From Paramylibacter ulvae (lineage in GTDB: Bacteria > Pseudomonadota > Alphaproteobacteria > Rhodobacterales > Rhodobacteraceae), in contig NZ_BMZF01000001.1 of assembly GCF_014652655.1 (NCBI RefSeq), positions 434,001 to 498,000 of the forward strand: DNA of 64,000 bases, written 5' to 3'. A model generated the notes under the pieces. It did no database searches, was not told the origin of the DNA, and saw only the letters and a program-made list of their open reading frames with translations. The translations under genes were made by a program, and so were the position numbers. Below, piece after piece: positions 35,160 through 44,990 of this stretch (the first letter of the stretch is position 1; each line of letters opens with the position of its first letter).

Positions 35160-37181
35160 GTGTCACTCTCCGAGCTTAAAAAAACACACCCCGATCATTG
35201 GAAAAAGGCTGCGGCCATTCGTATCTTGGCGGCTGATGCCGTTCATGCTGCGAAATCAGGTCACCAAGGCATGCCCATTGGCATGGCCGATGTCGCAACC
35301 GTTCTGTTTGAAAAACATTTGAAATTCGACGCATCAGCCCCTGATTGGGAAGATCGCGATCGTTTCATCCTGTCCGCAGGTCACGGTTCAATGCTGATTT
35401 ATGCATTGTTGCACCTGACAGGTTACAAAGACATGACCATGGAGGAAATCAAAAATTTCCGCCAATGGGGTGCAAAAACAGCGGGCCACCCTGAATATGG
35501 CCACGCCAAAGGCATCGAAACAACCACAGGTCCATTGGGCCAAGGCATTTCCAACGCGGTTGGTTTTGCAATGGCAGAACAAGCATTGTCAGCGCGTTTT
35601 GGCAAAAAGGTTGTCGATCACTATACATATGTCATCGCAGGCGACGGTTGCCTGATGGAAGGTGTCAGCCACGAAGCCATTGGTTTGGCTGGCAAACAAA
35701 AACTGGGCAAATTGATTGTTCTTTGGGATGACAATAACATCACGATTGATGGCACGGCGGAATTGTCCGATGTGACAGATCAGCCAAAACGGTTCAAGGC
35801 CGCAGGCTGGTCCGTATTCGAAGTAGACGGCCACGACCCCGATGCGATTGATGCGGCAATCACTGCTGCGAAAAACACCAACACTCCATCCATGATCGCA
35901 TGTAAAACAGTGATCGCGGCGGGTGTTGATGGTGTTGAAAACACATCTGGTGGCCACGGCTACAACATCAAAGATGCGCAACTGGAACAGATGCGCAAAT
36001 TTTATGACTGGCCTTATCCTGCGTATGAAATCCCAAAAGACGTCGCCGATGGCTGGCGTGCAATTGGTGCACGCGGCGCGAGCGAGCGCCAAGAATGGGA
36101 AGCACGCTTTGCGGGTCTGTCCGAAAACAAACAGGGCGAATTCAAACGCGTGTTTGCAGGTGATGTGCCAAACAGATTGTCCGCGGTGATCAAACGGTTA
36201 AAGAAAAAGATCAGCGAAGAGCAGCCCAAAATGGCAACGCGCCAATCGTCACAAGCGGCGTTAGAGGTAATCAATCCAATCATGCAAGAAACCATTGGTG
36301 GTTCTGCGGATTTGACGGGTTCCAACAACACACTCACCGCTGATCTGGGTCGTTTTGATGCGGATAACCGCAAAGGTCGCCATGTGTATTACGGTATCCG
36401 TGAACACGGCATGGCCGCGGCGATGAACGGCATGGCATTGCACGGTGGTATTCGCCCATATGGCGGCACATTCATGTGTTTCACCGATTACGCGCGGCCA
36501 TCGATGCGCCTGTCTGCACTGATGGGTGTTCCTGTGGTTTATGTGATGACACACGACAGCATCGGTTTGGGCGAAGATGGCCCAACACACCAACCTGTTG
36601 AACATCTGGCAATTTCACGCGCCACACCAAACACAAACGTGTTCCGTCCCGCTGACACCGTGGAAACGGCAGAGGCATGGGAATTGGCCGTGACCAGCAA
36701 ATCAACACCATCCGTGATGTCATTGACACGTCAGGGATTGCGCACAGTACGTACCGATCACAAGAACAAGAACATGACCGCATTTGGTGCCTATACGCTC
36801 GCCAAAGAGGTTGCCAAACGTCAGGTGATCCTGATGGCAACAGGTTCCGAAGTTGAAATCGCTCTGGACGCCAAAGAGGCGTTAGAGGCCGAAGGCATCG
36901 GTACACGCGTGGTATCCATGCCATGTTGGGAACTGTTCGAAGCGCAGGACGAACAATACCGCAAATCTGTTTTGCCAGGTGGTTCAGTGCGTGTCGCGGT
37001 AGAAGCAGGTGCGCGCCAAGGCTGGGATCGTTGGATCTTTGGCGAACGTGGTCGTGCGGGTCGTGGTGCATTTGTCGGTATGGAATCCTTTGGTGCATCA
37101 GCACCCGCGGATGAATTATACGAAAAATTTGGAATCACTTCGGCGGTTGTTGCCAAGACCGCCAAGGACCTGTTGAAGTAA
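35160..37181 (+). CDS. tkt: Transketolase
   Basis: This thiamine-diphosphate enzyme moves two-carbon units between sugar phosphates in the pentose phosphate pathway. The 673-residue length is standard. N-terminal features include AANA-like [17 protein letters not shown] and [13 protein letters not shown] (ThDP motif GDG...N), with [18 protein letters not shown] in the pyrimidine domain. The start is GTG at 35160. A possible promoter, TTGACC (35087) and TATCAC (35109), lies upstream. gap follows after 176 bases that contain an operator, so gap has its own promoter. Confidence 0.94.
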   Translation: MSLSELKKTHPDHWKKAAAIRILAADAVHAAKSGHQGMPIGMADVATVLFEKHLKFDASAPDWEDRDRFILSAGHGSMLIYALLHLTGYKDMTMEEIKNFRQWGAKTAGHPEYGHAKGIETTTGPLGQGISNAVGFAMAEQALSARFGKKVVDHYTYVIAGDGCLMEGVSHEAIGLAGKQKLGKLIVLWDDNNITIDGTAELSDVTDQPKRFKAAGWSVFEVDGHDPDAIDAAITAAKNTNTPSMIACKTVIAAGVDGVENTSGGHGYNIKDAQLEQMRKFYDWPYPAYEIPKDVADGWRAIGARGASERQEWEARFAGLSENKQGEFKRVFAGDVPNRLSAVIKRLKKKISEEQPKMATRQSSQAALEVINPIMQETIGGSADLTGSNNTLTADLGRFDADNRKGRHVYYGIREHGMAAAMNGMALHGGIRPYGGTFMCFTDYARPSMRLSALMGVPVVYVMTHDSIGLGEDGPTHQPVEHLAISRATPNTNVFRPADTVETAEAWELAVTSKSTPSVMSLTRQGLRTVRTDHKNKNMTAFGAYTLAKEVAKRQVILMATGSEVEIALDAKEALEAEGIGTRVVSMPCWELFEAQDEQYRKSVLPGGSVRVAVEAGARQGWDRWIFGERGRAGRGAFVGMESFGASAPADELYEKFGITSAVVAKTAKDLLK

Positions 37182-37188
37182 TATCAAA

Positions 37189-37229
37189 AATCGTTAGCGC
37201 TATCACATTAAGAGTTAGCGCTAACGATT
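37189..37229. promoter_or_regulatory. Double palindromic operator before gap (LacI-type)
   Basis: AATCGTTAGCGCTA at 37189-37202 and its exact inverse at 37216-37229 are 14-bp arms. Each contains the palindromic core TAGCGCTA (37195-37202 and 37216-37223), and the second is a perfect 12-bp palindrome GTTAGCGCTAAC. The core centres are 21 bp apart, two helical turns. A palindrome with central CG is typical of LacI-family regulators; several of these control glycolysis in alphaproteobacteria. Confidence 0.75.
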
Positions 37230-37238
37230 GATAAAAAA

Positions 37239-37259
37239 GGAAAAAATCCGATTTTTTCC
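37239..37259. terminator. AT-rich hairpin between the operator and gap
   Basis: GGAAAAAAT and ATTTTTTCC form a 9-bp perfect stem with a CCG loop. It may end the tkt transcript or serve as a bent A-tract element near the gap promoter. Confidence 0.45.
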
Positions 37260-37357
37260 GCCTTGTTAGCCTTTTATAAAAACCATTTTCCGATTAGTTG
37301 AGGGGCAGGATTTACTGCACTCACACCACGTGGATGCCCAAACTATCGGAGTTTGAC

Positions 37358-38359
37358 ATGACATTAAAAGTTGCCATCAACGGAATGGGCCGGATTGGTC
37401 GCTGTACACTTGCCGCGATAATTGAATCTGGACGCAAAGATATCGAAGTGGTGGCGATCAACGCACCTGCTCCGCTGGAAACCTTGGCGCATCTTTTGAA
37501 ATATGACTCTGTGCATGGGCGCTTCCCCGGCGAAGTACGCATCGTGGATGGCAAGATTTTTGCGGGCCAAGGGCTCATTGAAATGCAAGGGACGTATAAT
37601 ACTGATGAATTGAATTGGGATGGCATTGATGTGGTGCTGGAATGCACAGGCGCATTTAATTCCAAGGAACAATCATCTGTGCATCTGGAAAAAGGCGCAA
37701 AACGAGTCTTGATTTCCGCCCCTGCCAAAAACGCCGATAAAACCATCGTATATGGTGTGAACCACGACAGCATCACAAAGGACGATACAGTCATTTCCAA
37801 TGCATCCTGTACCACCAACTGTTTGGCACCACTGGCCAAGGCGTTGAATGAAACTGTGGGCATTGAAATGGGTATCATGACCACGGTGCATTCATACACA
37901 GGCGATCAGCCGATGTTAGATAAGAAACATAAGGATTTGTACCGCGCACGTGCTGGTGCCATGTCGATGATCCCCACATCCACAGGTGCGGCCAAGGCCG
38001 TTGGTTTGGTATTGCCAGAGTTGGAAGGTAAATTGCACGGTTCTGCCATTCGCGTGCCAACGCCAAACGTATCCTGTGTTGATCTCACGTTCACCGCAGG
38101 GCGCGATACATCTGTCGAGGAAATCAACGCCGCCGTTAAAGATTACGCCGATGGCCCCCTAAAGGGTGTATTGGCATATGACCCAGAACCCAAAGTGTCG
38201 ATCGATTTCAATCACGACCCCCATTCATCCACATTCGCGCCTGCGCAAACACAGGTCACCAACAAACGTTTGGTGCGCGTGTTAAGCTGGTATGACAACG
38301 AATGGGGTTTCTCTTGTAGAATGGCCGACACTGCAGTAGCGATGGGTCGACACATCTAA
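37358..38359 (+). CDS. gap: Glyceraldehyde-3-phosphate dehydrogenase, type I
   Basis: A 333-residue enzyme of glycolysis/gluconeogenesis. The catalytic Cys151 lies in SNASCTTNC and the base His in HSYTGDQ; INGMGRIGR is the cofactor loop. At the end of the second beta strand the sequence is VVAINAPAP, where NAD-specific enzymes have Asp after the Asn, so an acidic residue that excludes NADP is absent. A preceding CGGAG suits the ATG at 37358. It opens the gap-(small ORF)-pgk-fba run. Confidence 0.95.
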   Translation: MTLKVAINGMGRIGRCTLAAIIESGRKDIEVVAINAPAPLETLAHLLKYDSVHGRFPGEVRIVDGKIFAGQGLIEMQGTYNTDELNWDGIDVVLECTGAFNSKEQSSVHLEKGAKRVLISAPAKNADKTIVYGVNHDSITKDDTVISNASCTTNCLAPLAKALNETVGIEMGIMTTVHSYTGDQPMLDKKHKDLYRARAGAMSMIPTSTGAAKAVGLVLPELEGKLHGSAIRVPTPNVSCVDLTFTAGRDTSVEEINAAVKDYADGPLKGVLAYDPEPKVSIDFNHDPHSSTFAPAQTQVTNKRLVRVLSWYDNEWGFSCRMADTAVAMGRHI

Positions 38360-38370
38360 AAGGATAGCCC

Positions 38371-38514
38371 GTGGGAAATCGAACGTCTATAATTGTGGGA
38401 ATCGTTATCGTTTTGGCGATCATTGGCGACTATTCGATGAACGATGCACAGGGGCTTCTTTTCCTTGGGAAAAAAATGCTGATACTGCTGGATTGGATGA
38501 CATTTTGGAGATGA
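38371..38514 (+). CDS. Small membrane protein between gap and pgk (47 aa)
   Basis: A GTG at 38371, with AGGA 7 bases upstream, starts a 47-residue frame that ends at 38514, 4 bases before pgk. The N-terminal half is one membrane segment ([18 protein letters not shown]). The C-terminal part is amphipathic with Lys and aromatic residues and ends in TFWR. It fills the gap exactly between two glycolytic genes. I recall similar small proteins at this place in other Rhodobacterales, which suggests a conserved gene; function unknown. Confidence 0.65.
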   Translation: MGNRTSIIVGIVIVLAIIGDYSMNDAQGLLFLGKKMLILLDWMTFWR

Positions 38515-38518
38515 AAAA

Positions 38519-39709
38519 TTGGGCCTAAGAACACTTGACGATTTCGACTTTACTGGAAAAAACGTATTGATCCGTGTGGATGTAAACGTACCAACGGACA
38601 ATGGGCGTGTCACCGACCTGACCCGTTTGGACCGTATCGTTCCCACCGTTTTGGAAGTGTTGAAAAAAGGCGGCAAGCCGATTTTGCTGTCCCATTTTGG
38701 CCGCCCTACCCGTGGGTTTGAATTGAGCCTTTCGGTACAGCAAACCGTCAATGCATTGTCCCAAGTTTTAAAACACCGCGTACATTTCGCAACTTCTTGC
38801 ATTGGTGAAACTGCGCAAAAAGCGGTTGAAACCCTTCCAGAGGGTGATGTTCTATTGTTGGAAAACACGCGTTTTCATGCGGGTGAGAAAAACAACGATC
38901 CTGAATTTGCCAAAGAACTGGCAAAACTAGGCGATTTTTTCGTCTCTGACACATTTTCCACCGCACACCGCGCCCACGCATCCGTGGTTGGGGTGGCTGA
39001 ATTGCTTCCCAGTTGTGCAGGGCGTTTAATGGAAGAAGAAATCAAACAGCTTGAAGCCGCACTTTCAAAACCAGAACGCCCTGTTTTGGCCGTTGTCGGT
39101 GGCGCCAAGGTTTCATCCAAACTGGAACTGTTAACCAACCTTATCACGCCGATGGATACAATCGTCATTGGTGGTGGTATGGCAAACACTTTTCTGGCCG
39201 CGCAAGGGTATAATGTAGGCCAATCATTGTGCGAACATGATTTGCTGGATACCGCACGCGATATTTTGAAAAATGCCAAGGATGCAAATTGTGAAATCGT
39301 ATTGCCCGTCGATATAGTGACATCACGCGAATTCAAAGCATATTCAGATAATGAGACGCTTCCCGCCGATGCCTGCCCCGCGGATAGCATGATTTTGGAT
39401 GCGGGACCAAAAACCGTCGAGATTATCAAATCACATTTGGACAAATCCAAAACCGTGATCTGGAACGGCCCATTGGGCGCATTCGAAATTCACCCCTACA
39501 ACACGGCCACAGACGCCGCCGCAACACATGTGGCCGCATTGACCAAGGCAGGTAAACTGCTGTCCGTTGCGGGTGGTGGTGACACGGTGGCCGCATTGAA
39601 CAGCAGCAACGCTGGCAAAGATTTCACCTATATTTCCACTGCGGGTGGCGCGTTTTTAGAATGGCTAGAGGGTAAAACATTGCCCGGTGTCGCCGTACTT
39701 CAATACTAA
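38519..39709 (+). CDS. pgk: Phosphoglycerate kinase
   Basis: This 396-residue enzyme makes ATP from 1,3-bisphosphoglycerate in glycolysis. The conserved N-terminus [18 protein letters not shown], the hinge and the C-terminal nucleotide motif [12 protein letters not shown] are present. The start is a TTG at 38519 with GGAG at 38507-38510; no ATG fits the family N-terminus. It follows the small ORF by 4 bases and precedes fba by 32. Confidence 0.95.
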   Translation: MGLRTLDDFDFTGKNVLIRVDVNVPTDNGRVTDLTRLDRIVPTVLEVLKKGGKPILLSHFGRPTRGFELSLSVQQTVNALSQVLKHRVHFATSCIGETAQKAVETLPEGDVLLLENTRFHAGEKNNDPEFAKELAKLGDFFVSDTFSTAHRAHASVVGVAELLPSCAGRLMEEEIKQLEAALSKPERPVLAVVGGAKVSSKLELLTNLITPMDTIVIGGGMANTFLAAQGYNVGQSLCEHDLLDTARDILKNAKDANCEIVLPVDIVTSREFKAYSDNETLPADACPADSMILDAGPKTVEIIKSHLDKSKTVIWNGPLGAFEIHPYNTATDAAATHVAALTKAGKLLSVAGGGDTVAALNSSNAGKDFTYISTAGGAFLEWLEGKTLPGVAVLQY

Positions 39710-39741
39710 TTTTATCAAAGACATTTTAAGGGGATCACCAC

Positions 39742-40635
39742 ATGAGCAAGTCAGCACAAGCCAAACAAATGGAAACCGGCGCTGGATTTATCGCAGCACT
39801 GGATCAAAGCGGTGGTTCAACGCCAAAGGCGCTCGCGCTTTATGGTATTGGCGAAGATGGTTATACCAATGACGCCGAAATGTATGATTTGATCCACGCC
39901 ATGCGCGCACGTATCGCTACCGCCCCTGCGTTTACAGGGGACAAGGTGATTGGCGCTATCCTGTTTGAAATGACCATGGATCGTGAAATCGAAGGGATGC
40001 CAACAGCGCAATATATCTGGGAAAAACGCGGTGTGGTGCCATTTTTAAAGGTGGACAAAGGGCTAGAGGCCGACACAGACGGTGTTCAATTGATGAAACC
40101 CATTGATGGGTTATCCGATACACTAGCACGCGCGGATAAGGCTGGTATTTTTGGCACGAAAATGCGTTCTGTTATCAGTGCCGCAAATGCGGGTGGCATT
40201 GATGCAATCGTGGGGCAACAATTTGAAATCGGCGCTGAAATCATCGCCGCTGGTTTGATGCCCATCCTTGAACCCGAAGTCACCATTTCAATTGATGACA
40301 AGGCAGAGGCGGAAAATATGCTGCGCGACAGCATTGCCAAACATTTGGAAAACCTGCCCAAAGAACAAAAGGTTATGTTGAAACTAACGCTGCCTGAAAC
40401 GCCAAACCAATATAAATCGCTGATCGATCATCCACAGGTGATGCGCGTTGTTGCTCTGTCGGGTGGATACAGCCGCGAACAGGCCAATGAAAAGCTTGCG
40501 CAAAACGCAGGAATGATCGCCAGTTTTTCCCGCGCATTAAGTGAAGGATTGAGCGCAGATCAATCCGATGAGGACTTTAATGCGACGATTGCGTCCACAA
40601 TTGATGAAATCACAGCGGCGTCCAACGCGGGCTAA
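39742..40635 (+). CDS. fda: Fructose-bisphosphate aldolase class I
   Basis: A 297-residue, metal-independent aldolase of the bacterial class I type (Schiff-base lysine). AALDQSGGSTPKAL at the N-terminus, FLKVDKGLE and the active-site region KLTLPE and VVALSGGYSREQAN are as expected. It cleaves fructose 1,6-bisphosphate. AAGGGGA precedes the ATG. It closes the glycolytic run and a good terminator follows. Confidence 0.93.
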   Translation: MSKSAQAKQMETGAGFIAALDQSGGSTPKALALYGIGEDGYTNDAEMYDLIHAMRARIATAPAFTGDKVIGAILFEMTMDREIEGMPTAQYIWEKRGVVPFLKVDKGLEADTDGVQLMKPIDGLSDTLARADKAGIFGTKMRSVISAANAGGIDAIVGQQFEIGAEIIAAGLMPILEPEVTISIDDKAEAENMLRDSIAKHLENLPKEQKVMLKLTLPETPNQYKSLIDHPQVMRVVALSGGYSREQANEKLAQNAGMIASFSRALSEGLSADQSDEDFNATIASTIDEITAASNAG

Positions 40636-40656
40636 TCATCTGAAAACCTTATTTTA

Positions 40657-40688
40657 TTGGGGTTCGGATCACCGAGCCCCATTTTTTT
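40657..40688 (+). terminator. Intrinsic terminator after the aldolase gene
   Basis: GGGGTTCGG at 40659-40667 pairs with CCGAGCCCC at 40672-40680 (one G-U pair) around ATCA, followed by ATTTTTTT. Confidence 0.85.
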
Positions 40689-40710
40689 CGAATCAAATGC
40701 ATTTTTGGGA

Positions 40711-40739
40711 TTCACATTGCGAATCACTTGCCCTATGAT
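40711..40739 (+). promoter_or_regulatory. Predicted promoter of ftsB
   Basis: TTCACA at 40711-40716 and TATGAT at 40734-40739 are separated by 17 bp, 41 bases before the ATG at 40780. Confidence 0.5.
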
Positions 40740-40779
40740 TCGGGTATAACCAGCACAAAGACTGGCGTTGAGGCAAAGA

Positions 40780-41085
40780 ATGAAGGTAATGCGAAATTCA
40801 CGTATTGGACTTGGGGCGGCGATCTTTTTCGCCGCCATTCTTTCGTTGTCCGCTTATTTTGTTTTCGCAGCAATTCAAGGCGATTTTGGCCATTTCCAAC
40901 GTGTGCAAATCGAAGCAGAGGAACAATTGTTGACACAGCAATTGGCCGAGCTACGCCAGCAACGCGAAGAGATCGCAAATAAAACGCACCGCATGTCCGA
41001 TGACTATCTGGATTTGGATTTGCTGGATGAACAGGCGCGAAAATTGCTTGGCATGGCGCGCCCTGACGAAGTTATCATTCGCTAG
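40780..41085 (+). CDS. ftsB: FtsB/DivIC family cell division protein
   Basis: A 101-residue bitopic membrane protein with one N-terminal membrane segment (IGLGAAIFFAAILSLSAYFVF) and a periplasmic coiled coil (EEQLLTQQLAELRQQREEI), ending in the FtsB-like ARKLLGMARPDEVII. FtsB links FtsL and FtsQ in the divisome. The ATG at 40780 is used; 40789 is possible. It sits, as in many alphaproteobacteria, just upstream of pdhA. Confidence 0.85.
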   Translation: MKVMRNSRIGLGAAIFFAAILSLSAYFVFAAIQGDFGHFQRVQIEAEEQLLTQQLAELRQQREEIANKTHRMSDDYLDLDLLDEQARKLLGMARPDEVIIR

Positions 41086-41120
41086 CACCCTATTATACAT
41101 ATTTTTCAATGCATTAACGC

Positions 41121-41138
41121 CACGTCAAAAATGACGTG
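41121..41138 (+). terminator. Weak hairpin after ftsB
   Basis: CACGTCA at 41121-41127 pairs with TGACGTG at 41132-41138 around AAAA, followed by CGTTTTG. The T-tract is poor. Confidence 0.5.
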
Positions 41139-41162
41139 CGTTTTGCGGTTGCTTCGCATATA

Positions 41163-41186
41163 ATATAGTTCAACGTTAAACTATAT
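41163..41186. promoter_or_regulatory. 24-bp palindrome before pdhA
   Basis: ATATAGTT (41163-41170) and AACTATAT (41179-41186) are perfect 8-bp arms, and AACGTT at the centre is also symmetric; only one base pair of the 24 breaks the symmetry. It lies 15 bases before the pdhA ATG, overlapping the ribosome-binding region or the promoter. It is a strong operator candidate. Confidence 0.6.
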
Positions 41187-41201
41187 TCCTTGGGGTGTTC
41201 T

Positions 41202-42191
41202 ATGGCTGCAAAAAAATCTGCGTCTGGTGCGAATGTTTCTGGCGACGAGCTTTTACATTACTACCGTGAAATGTTGATGATCCGCCGTTTTGAAGAAAAG
41301 GCAGGTCAGCTTTATGGCATGGGTCAAATCGGCGGGTTCTGCCATTTGTATATCGGCCAAGAAGCGGTTGTTGTTGGCATCGAAGCCGCCGCCAAAGAAG
41401 GCGATAGCCGCCTCACCTCTTATCGCGATCACGGTCATATGCTGGCCTGTGGCATGGACCCCAAAGGTGTGATGGCCGAATTGACCGGCCGCGAAGATGG
41501 CTATTCCAAAGGCAAAGGCGGCTCTATGCACATGTTTAGCGCCGAGAAAAAATTCTATGGCGGGCACGGTATTGTGGCCGCACAAGTGCCAATCGGCGCA
41601 GGGCTTGCATTTGCCAATAAATACAAGGGTGAAGACACGGTTTCATTCACCTATTTCGGTGATGGCGCTGCGAACCAAGGCCAAGTTTATGAAAGCTTTA
41701 ACATGGCCGCGCTTTGGAAATTGCCTGTGATTTTCGTGGTGGAAAATAACCAATACGCCATGGGGACAAGCCAAAAGCGTTCCGCATCAACCCCTGATTT
41801 TTACACACGCGGCGAAGCATTCGGTATTCCAGGTGCCGCCGTTGATGGCATGAATGTTCTGGCTGTCAAAGCCGCCGCAGAAGAGGCTGTTGCCCATTGT
41901 CGCGCTGGCAAGGGCCCCTATGTGATGGAGGTGAAAACCTATCGCTATCGCGGGCATTCAATGTCTGACCCTGCCAAATATCGTTCACGCGAAGAGGTGC
42001 AAAAGGTCAAGGAAAACCAAGATCCGATTGATATGGTCAAAGAAATGATCGCACAGGGCAAACACGCCAGTGCAGATGATTTGAAAGCCATCGACAAAGA
42101 AATCAAAAAAATTGTGCAAGAGGCTGCAGATTTCGCAATCGAAAGCCCAGAGCCATCCGTGGATGAGCTTTACACTGACATTTACGCGTAA
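41202..42191 (+). CDS. pdhA: Pyruvate dehydrogenase E1 component, alpha subunit
   Basis: The thiamine-binding half of the E1 that decarboxylates pyruvate for acetyl-CoA. The 329-residue protein has MLMIRRFEEKAGQLYG, the ThDP motif GDGAANQGQVYESFN and the phosphorylation-loop region YRYRGHSMSDPAKYR. TTGGGGTG precedes the ATG at 41202. pdhB follows after 12 bases and pdhC after 11, one operon. Confidence 0.95.
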   Translation: MAAKKSASGANVSGDELLHYYREMLMIRRFEEKAGQLYGMGQIGGFCHLYIGQEAVVVGIEAAAKEGDSRLTSYRDHGHMLACGMDPKGVMAELTGREDGYSKGKGGSMHMFSAEKKFYGGHGIVAAQVPIGAGLAFANKYKGEDTVSFTYFGDGAANQGQVYESFNMAALWKLPVIFVVENNQYAMGTSQKRSASTPDFYTRGEAFGIPGAAVDGMNVLAVKAAAEEAVAHCRAGKGPYVMEVKTYRYRGHSMSDPAKYRSREEVQKVKENQDPIDMVKEMIAQGKHASADDLKAIDKEIKKIVQEAADFAIESPEPSVDELYTDIYA

Positions 42192-42203
42192 GGGAAAAAT
42201 ATC

Positions 42204-43577
42204 ATGGCAATTCAAATCCTTATGCCTGCATTGTCGCCGACAATGGAAGAAGGCACATTGGCAAAATGGACTGTGAAAGAAGGCGACACAGTTGAAAGCG
42301 GTCAGATCATGGCCGAAATCGAAACAGACAAGGCGACGATGGAATTCGAAGCCGTCGATGAAGGTGTGATTGGTAAATTGCTGATCGCCGAGGGCACCGC
42401 CAATGTAAAGGTGAACACCCCCATCGCCGTCCTCCTTGAAGAGGGTGAAGATGCATCCGCCGCTGACAGTGCCGACGCACCAGCAAGTGATGACGACGAC
42501 AATCAAGCACCCGCGGCAAGCGAAGACGAACCAAAGGTTGCCAAAAAACCAGCCACGGCCGCCATCGCAATGGAAGAAGTGCCAGAAGGTACGACATTCA
42601 CATCCACAACCGTGCGCCAAGCGTTGCGCGATGCTATGGCCGAAGAAATGCGCGCCGATGACACCGTATTTTTGATGGGTGAAGAAGTTGCCGAATACCA
42701 AGGGGCCTATAAAATCTCGCAAGGGTTGCTTGATGAATTTGGCGAAAAACGCGTGATTGACACGCCGATCACCGAACATGGCTTTGCTGGTTTGGGTGTG
42801 GGCGCGGCATTTGGTGGTTTGAAACCAATCGTTGAATTCATGACTTTCAACTTTGCGATGCAAGCAATCGACCACATCATCAACTCTGCTGCGAAAACAT
42901 TGTATATGTCTGGCGGTCAGATGGGCGCACCAATGGTGTTTCGCGGTCCAAACGGTGCCGCCGCACGCGTTGGCGCACAACACAGCCACGATTACGCCGC
43001 GTGGTATGCACAAGTTCCTGGACTCAAGGTTGTGATGCCCTATTCCGCTGCAGATGCCAAAGGCTTGCTTAAATCAGCGATCCGCGATCCAAACCCTGTG
43101 ATTTTCTTGGAAAACGAAATTCTGTATGGTCAATCGTTCGACGTTCCTGATCTGGATGATTTCACCGTACCAATCGGCAAGGCGCGCATTTGGCGCGAAG
43201 GCGATGATGTAACCTTGGTCAGCTTTGGCATCGGGATGAAATACGCCTTGGAAGCGGCCGACAAATTGGCCGAGGACGGTATCAGCGCCGAGGTTATCGA
43301 TCTACGCTCCTTGCGCCCGATTGATTACGATACGCTGATTGAATCGGTCAAGAAAACCAACCGCTGTGTCACCATCGAAGAAGGTTTCCCAGTGGCATCC
43401 ATCGGCAACCACCTATCCGCTGTGATCATGGAGCGCGCGTTTGATTATCTTGATGCGCCCGTCATCAACTGTGCAGGCAAGGATGTTCCAATGCCTTATG
43501 CAGCAAATCTTGAAAAACTGGCACTTGTTACCACCGCCGAGGTCATCGACGCAGTGAAACAAGTCACCTATCGTTAA
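42204..43577 (+). CDS. pdhB: Pyruvate dehydrogenase E1 beta with N-terminal lipoyl domain
   Basis: A 457-residue fusion. Residues 1-80 are a lipoyl domain with the lipoylated Lys43 in [10 protein letters not shown]; an Ala/Asp/Glu linker (about 81-130) joins it to the E1-beta domain, which has [13 protein letters not shown] and [15 protein letters not shown]. This fusion is characteristic of alphaproteobacteria; in most other bacteria E1-beta has no lipoyl domain. The lipoyl coding part is closely similar to that of pdhC at DNA level. Confidence 0.95.
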   Translation: MAIQILMPALSPTMEEGTLAKWTVKEGDTVESGQIMAEIETDKATMEFEAVDEGVIGKLLIAEGTANVKVNTPIAVLLEEGEDASAADSADAPASDDDDNQAPAASEDEPKVAKKPATAAIAMEEVPEGTTFTSTTVRQALRDAMAEEMRADDTVFLMGEEVAEYQGAYKISQGLLDEFGEKRVIDTPITEHGFAGLGVGAAFGGLKPIVEFMTFNFAMQAIDHIINSAAKTLYMSGGQMGAPMVFRGPNGAAARVGAQHSHDYAAWYAQVPGLKVVMPYSAADAKGLLKSAIRDPNPVIFLENEILYGQSFDVPDLDDFTVPIGKARIWREGDDVTLVSFGIGMKYALEAADKLAEDGISAEVIDLRSLRPIDYDTLIESVKKTNRCVTIEEGFPVASIGNHLSAVIMERAFDYLDAPVINCAGKDVPMPYAANLEKLALVTTAEVIDAVKQVTYR

Positions 43578-43588
43578 GGGGAAAAGAC

Positions 43589-44881
43589 ATGGCAATTCAA
43601 ATACTTATGCCCGCACTATCGCCAACGATGGAAGAAGGCACATTGGCAAAATGGCTGGTCAAAGAAGGTGACACCGTTGAAAGCGGTGACATCATGGCCG
43701 AAATCGAAACCGACAAGGCAACGATGGAATTCGAAGCCGTGGACGAAGGTGTAATTGGCAAAATTTTGATCGCCGAGGGCACCGCAGGCGTCAAGGTCAA
43801 CGATCCCATCGCCGTATTATTAGAAGACGGCGAAGATACCTCTGCCGCAGATAATGTTAAATCCACCCCTGCACCAAAAGCGGATAAAAAACCTGCTGAC
43901 GAAAAATCGGATGCTCCGAAAGAGGCGTCCGCGCCAAAGAAAACAGAAGCACCAAAATCCGCACCAAGTGCAAACAAAGGCGATCGTGTCTTTGCCACAC
44001 CGCTTGCACGTCGCATCGCGGCGGACAAAGGCATTGATCTGAAATCAATCGACGGGTCTGGCCCCAAAGGGCGCATTGTAAAAGCTGATGTTGAAAATGC
44101 CAAACCAGGCGCTGCGACCGCACCATCTGCATCCGCTGGTCTTGCGCAATCGCCAAGTTCGGATCAGGTCAAAGCGATGTACCAAGACCGCGAATTCGAA
44201 GAGGTCACACTCGACGGGATGCGCAAAACCATTGCTGCACGTTTGACCGAGGCAAAACAAACCGTTCCACATTTTTATCTGCGCCGTAGCATTCAATTGG
44301 ACAAACTTTTGTCAACACGTGGTGAAATTAACGCAGGTCTGGCAGAAAGCGGCGTGAAACTGTCCGTAAATGATTTCATCATCAAAGCATGTGCAAAAGC
44401 ATTGCAAGATGTACCAGACGCCAATGTTGTTTGGGCGGACGATCGTATCTTGAAACTGAATGCATCGGACGTGGCCGTTGCGGTGGCGATCGAGGGTGGA
44501 TTGTTCACTCCTGTTATACGCGACAGCGACACCAAAACTCTGTCAACCATTTCCGCCGAAATGAAAGATTTGGCAAGTCGCGCACGTGATCGCAAACTTG
44601 CCCCCCATGAATATCAGGGCGGCAGCTTTGCCATTTCCAACCTTGGCATGATGGGTATCGAAAATTTTGATGCGGTGATTAACCCACCACACGGTTCGAT
44701 CTTGGCTGTGGGCGCTGGTATGAAAAAACCAGTTGTCGGCGATGATGGATCTGTTTCGGTTGCCACTGTGATGTCGGTCACGTTATCCGTCGATCACCGT
44801 GCGATTGATGGCGCGTTGGGGGCAACATTCCTTGATGCCATAGTGCGTTATTTGGAAAACCCACTGACCATTTTTGCTTAA
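43589..44881 (+). CDS. pdhC: Pyruvate dehydrogenase E2 (dihydrolipoamide acetyltransferase)
   Basis: A 430-residue E2: lipoyl domain (Lys43), a linker rich in Pro, Ala and Lys, a peripheral subunit-binding domain ([17 protein letters not shown]..., about residues 133-168) and the acetyltransferase core. The catalytic His403 and Asp407 are in [11 protein letters not shown]. It forms the complex core and hands acetyl groups to CoA. E3 (lpd) does not follow here. The operon ends at a terminator 24 bases on. Confidence 0.95.
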   Translation: MAIQILMPALSPTMEEGTLAKWLVKEGDTVESGDIMAEIETDKATMEFEAVDEGVIGKILIAEGTAGVKVNDPIAVLLEDGEDTSAADNVKSTPAPKADKKPADEKSDAPKEASAPKKTEAPKSAPSANKGDRVFATPLARRIAADKGIDLKSIDGSGPKGRIVKADVENAKPGAATAPSASAGLAQSPSSDQVKAMYQDREFEEVTLDGMRKTIAARLTEAKQTVPHFYLRRSIQLDKLLSTRGEINAGLAESGVKLSVNDFIIKACAKALQDVPDANVVWADDRILKLNASDVAVAVAIEGGLFTPVIRDSDTKTLSTISAEMKDLASRARDRKLAPHEYQGGSFAISNLGMMGIENFDAVINPPHGSILAVGAGMKKPVVGDDGSVSVATVMSVTLSVDHRAIDGALGATFLDAIVRYLENPLTIFA

Positions 44882-44905
44882 TTTTATGCAAATGTAAAAA
44901 TTAGA

Positions 44906-44931
44906 GCCTCGCATTTTGCGGGGCTTTTCTT
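44906..44931 (+). terminator. Terminator after pdhC
   Basis: GCCTCGC at 44906-44912 pairs with GCGGGGC at 44918-44924 (one G-U pair), followed by TTTTCTTT. Confidence 0.75.
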
Positions 44932-44990
44932 TGTGTCGCAGCTATGCTCTGATACACACAATCAGCAGGAGATGTACGATAGCGTCAATA

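Noticed and set aside
41985-43013. 342-codon minus-strand frame across pdhA/pdhB
   Set aside because: It is antisense to two well-supported genes and encodes an odd Cys/His/Phe-rich sequence with no motif.
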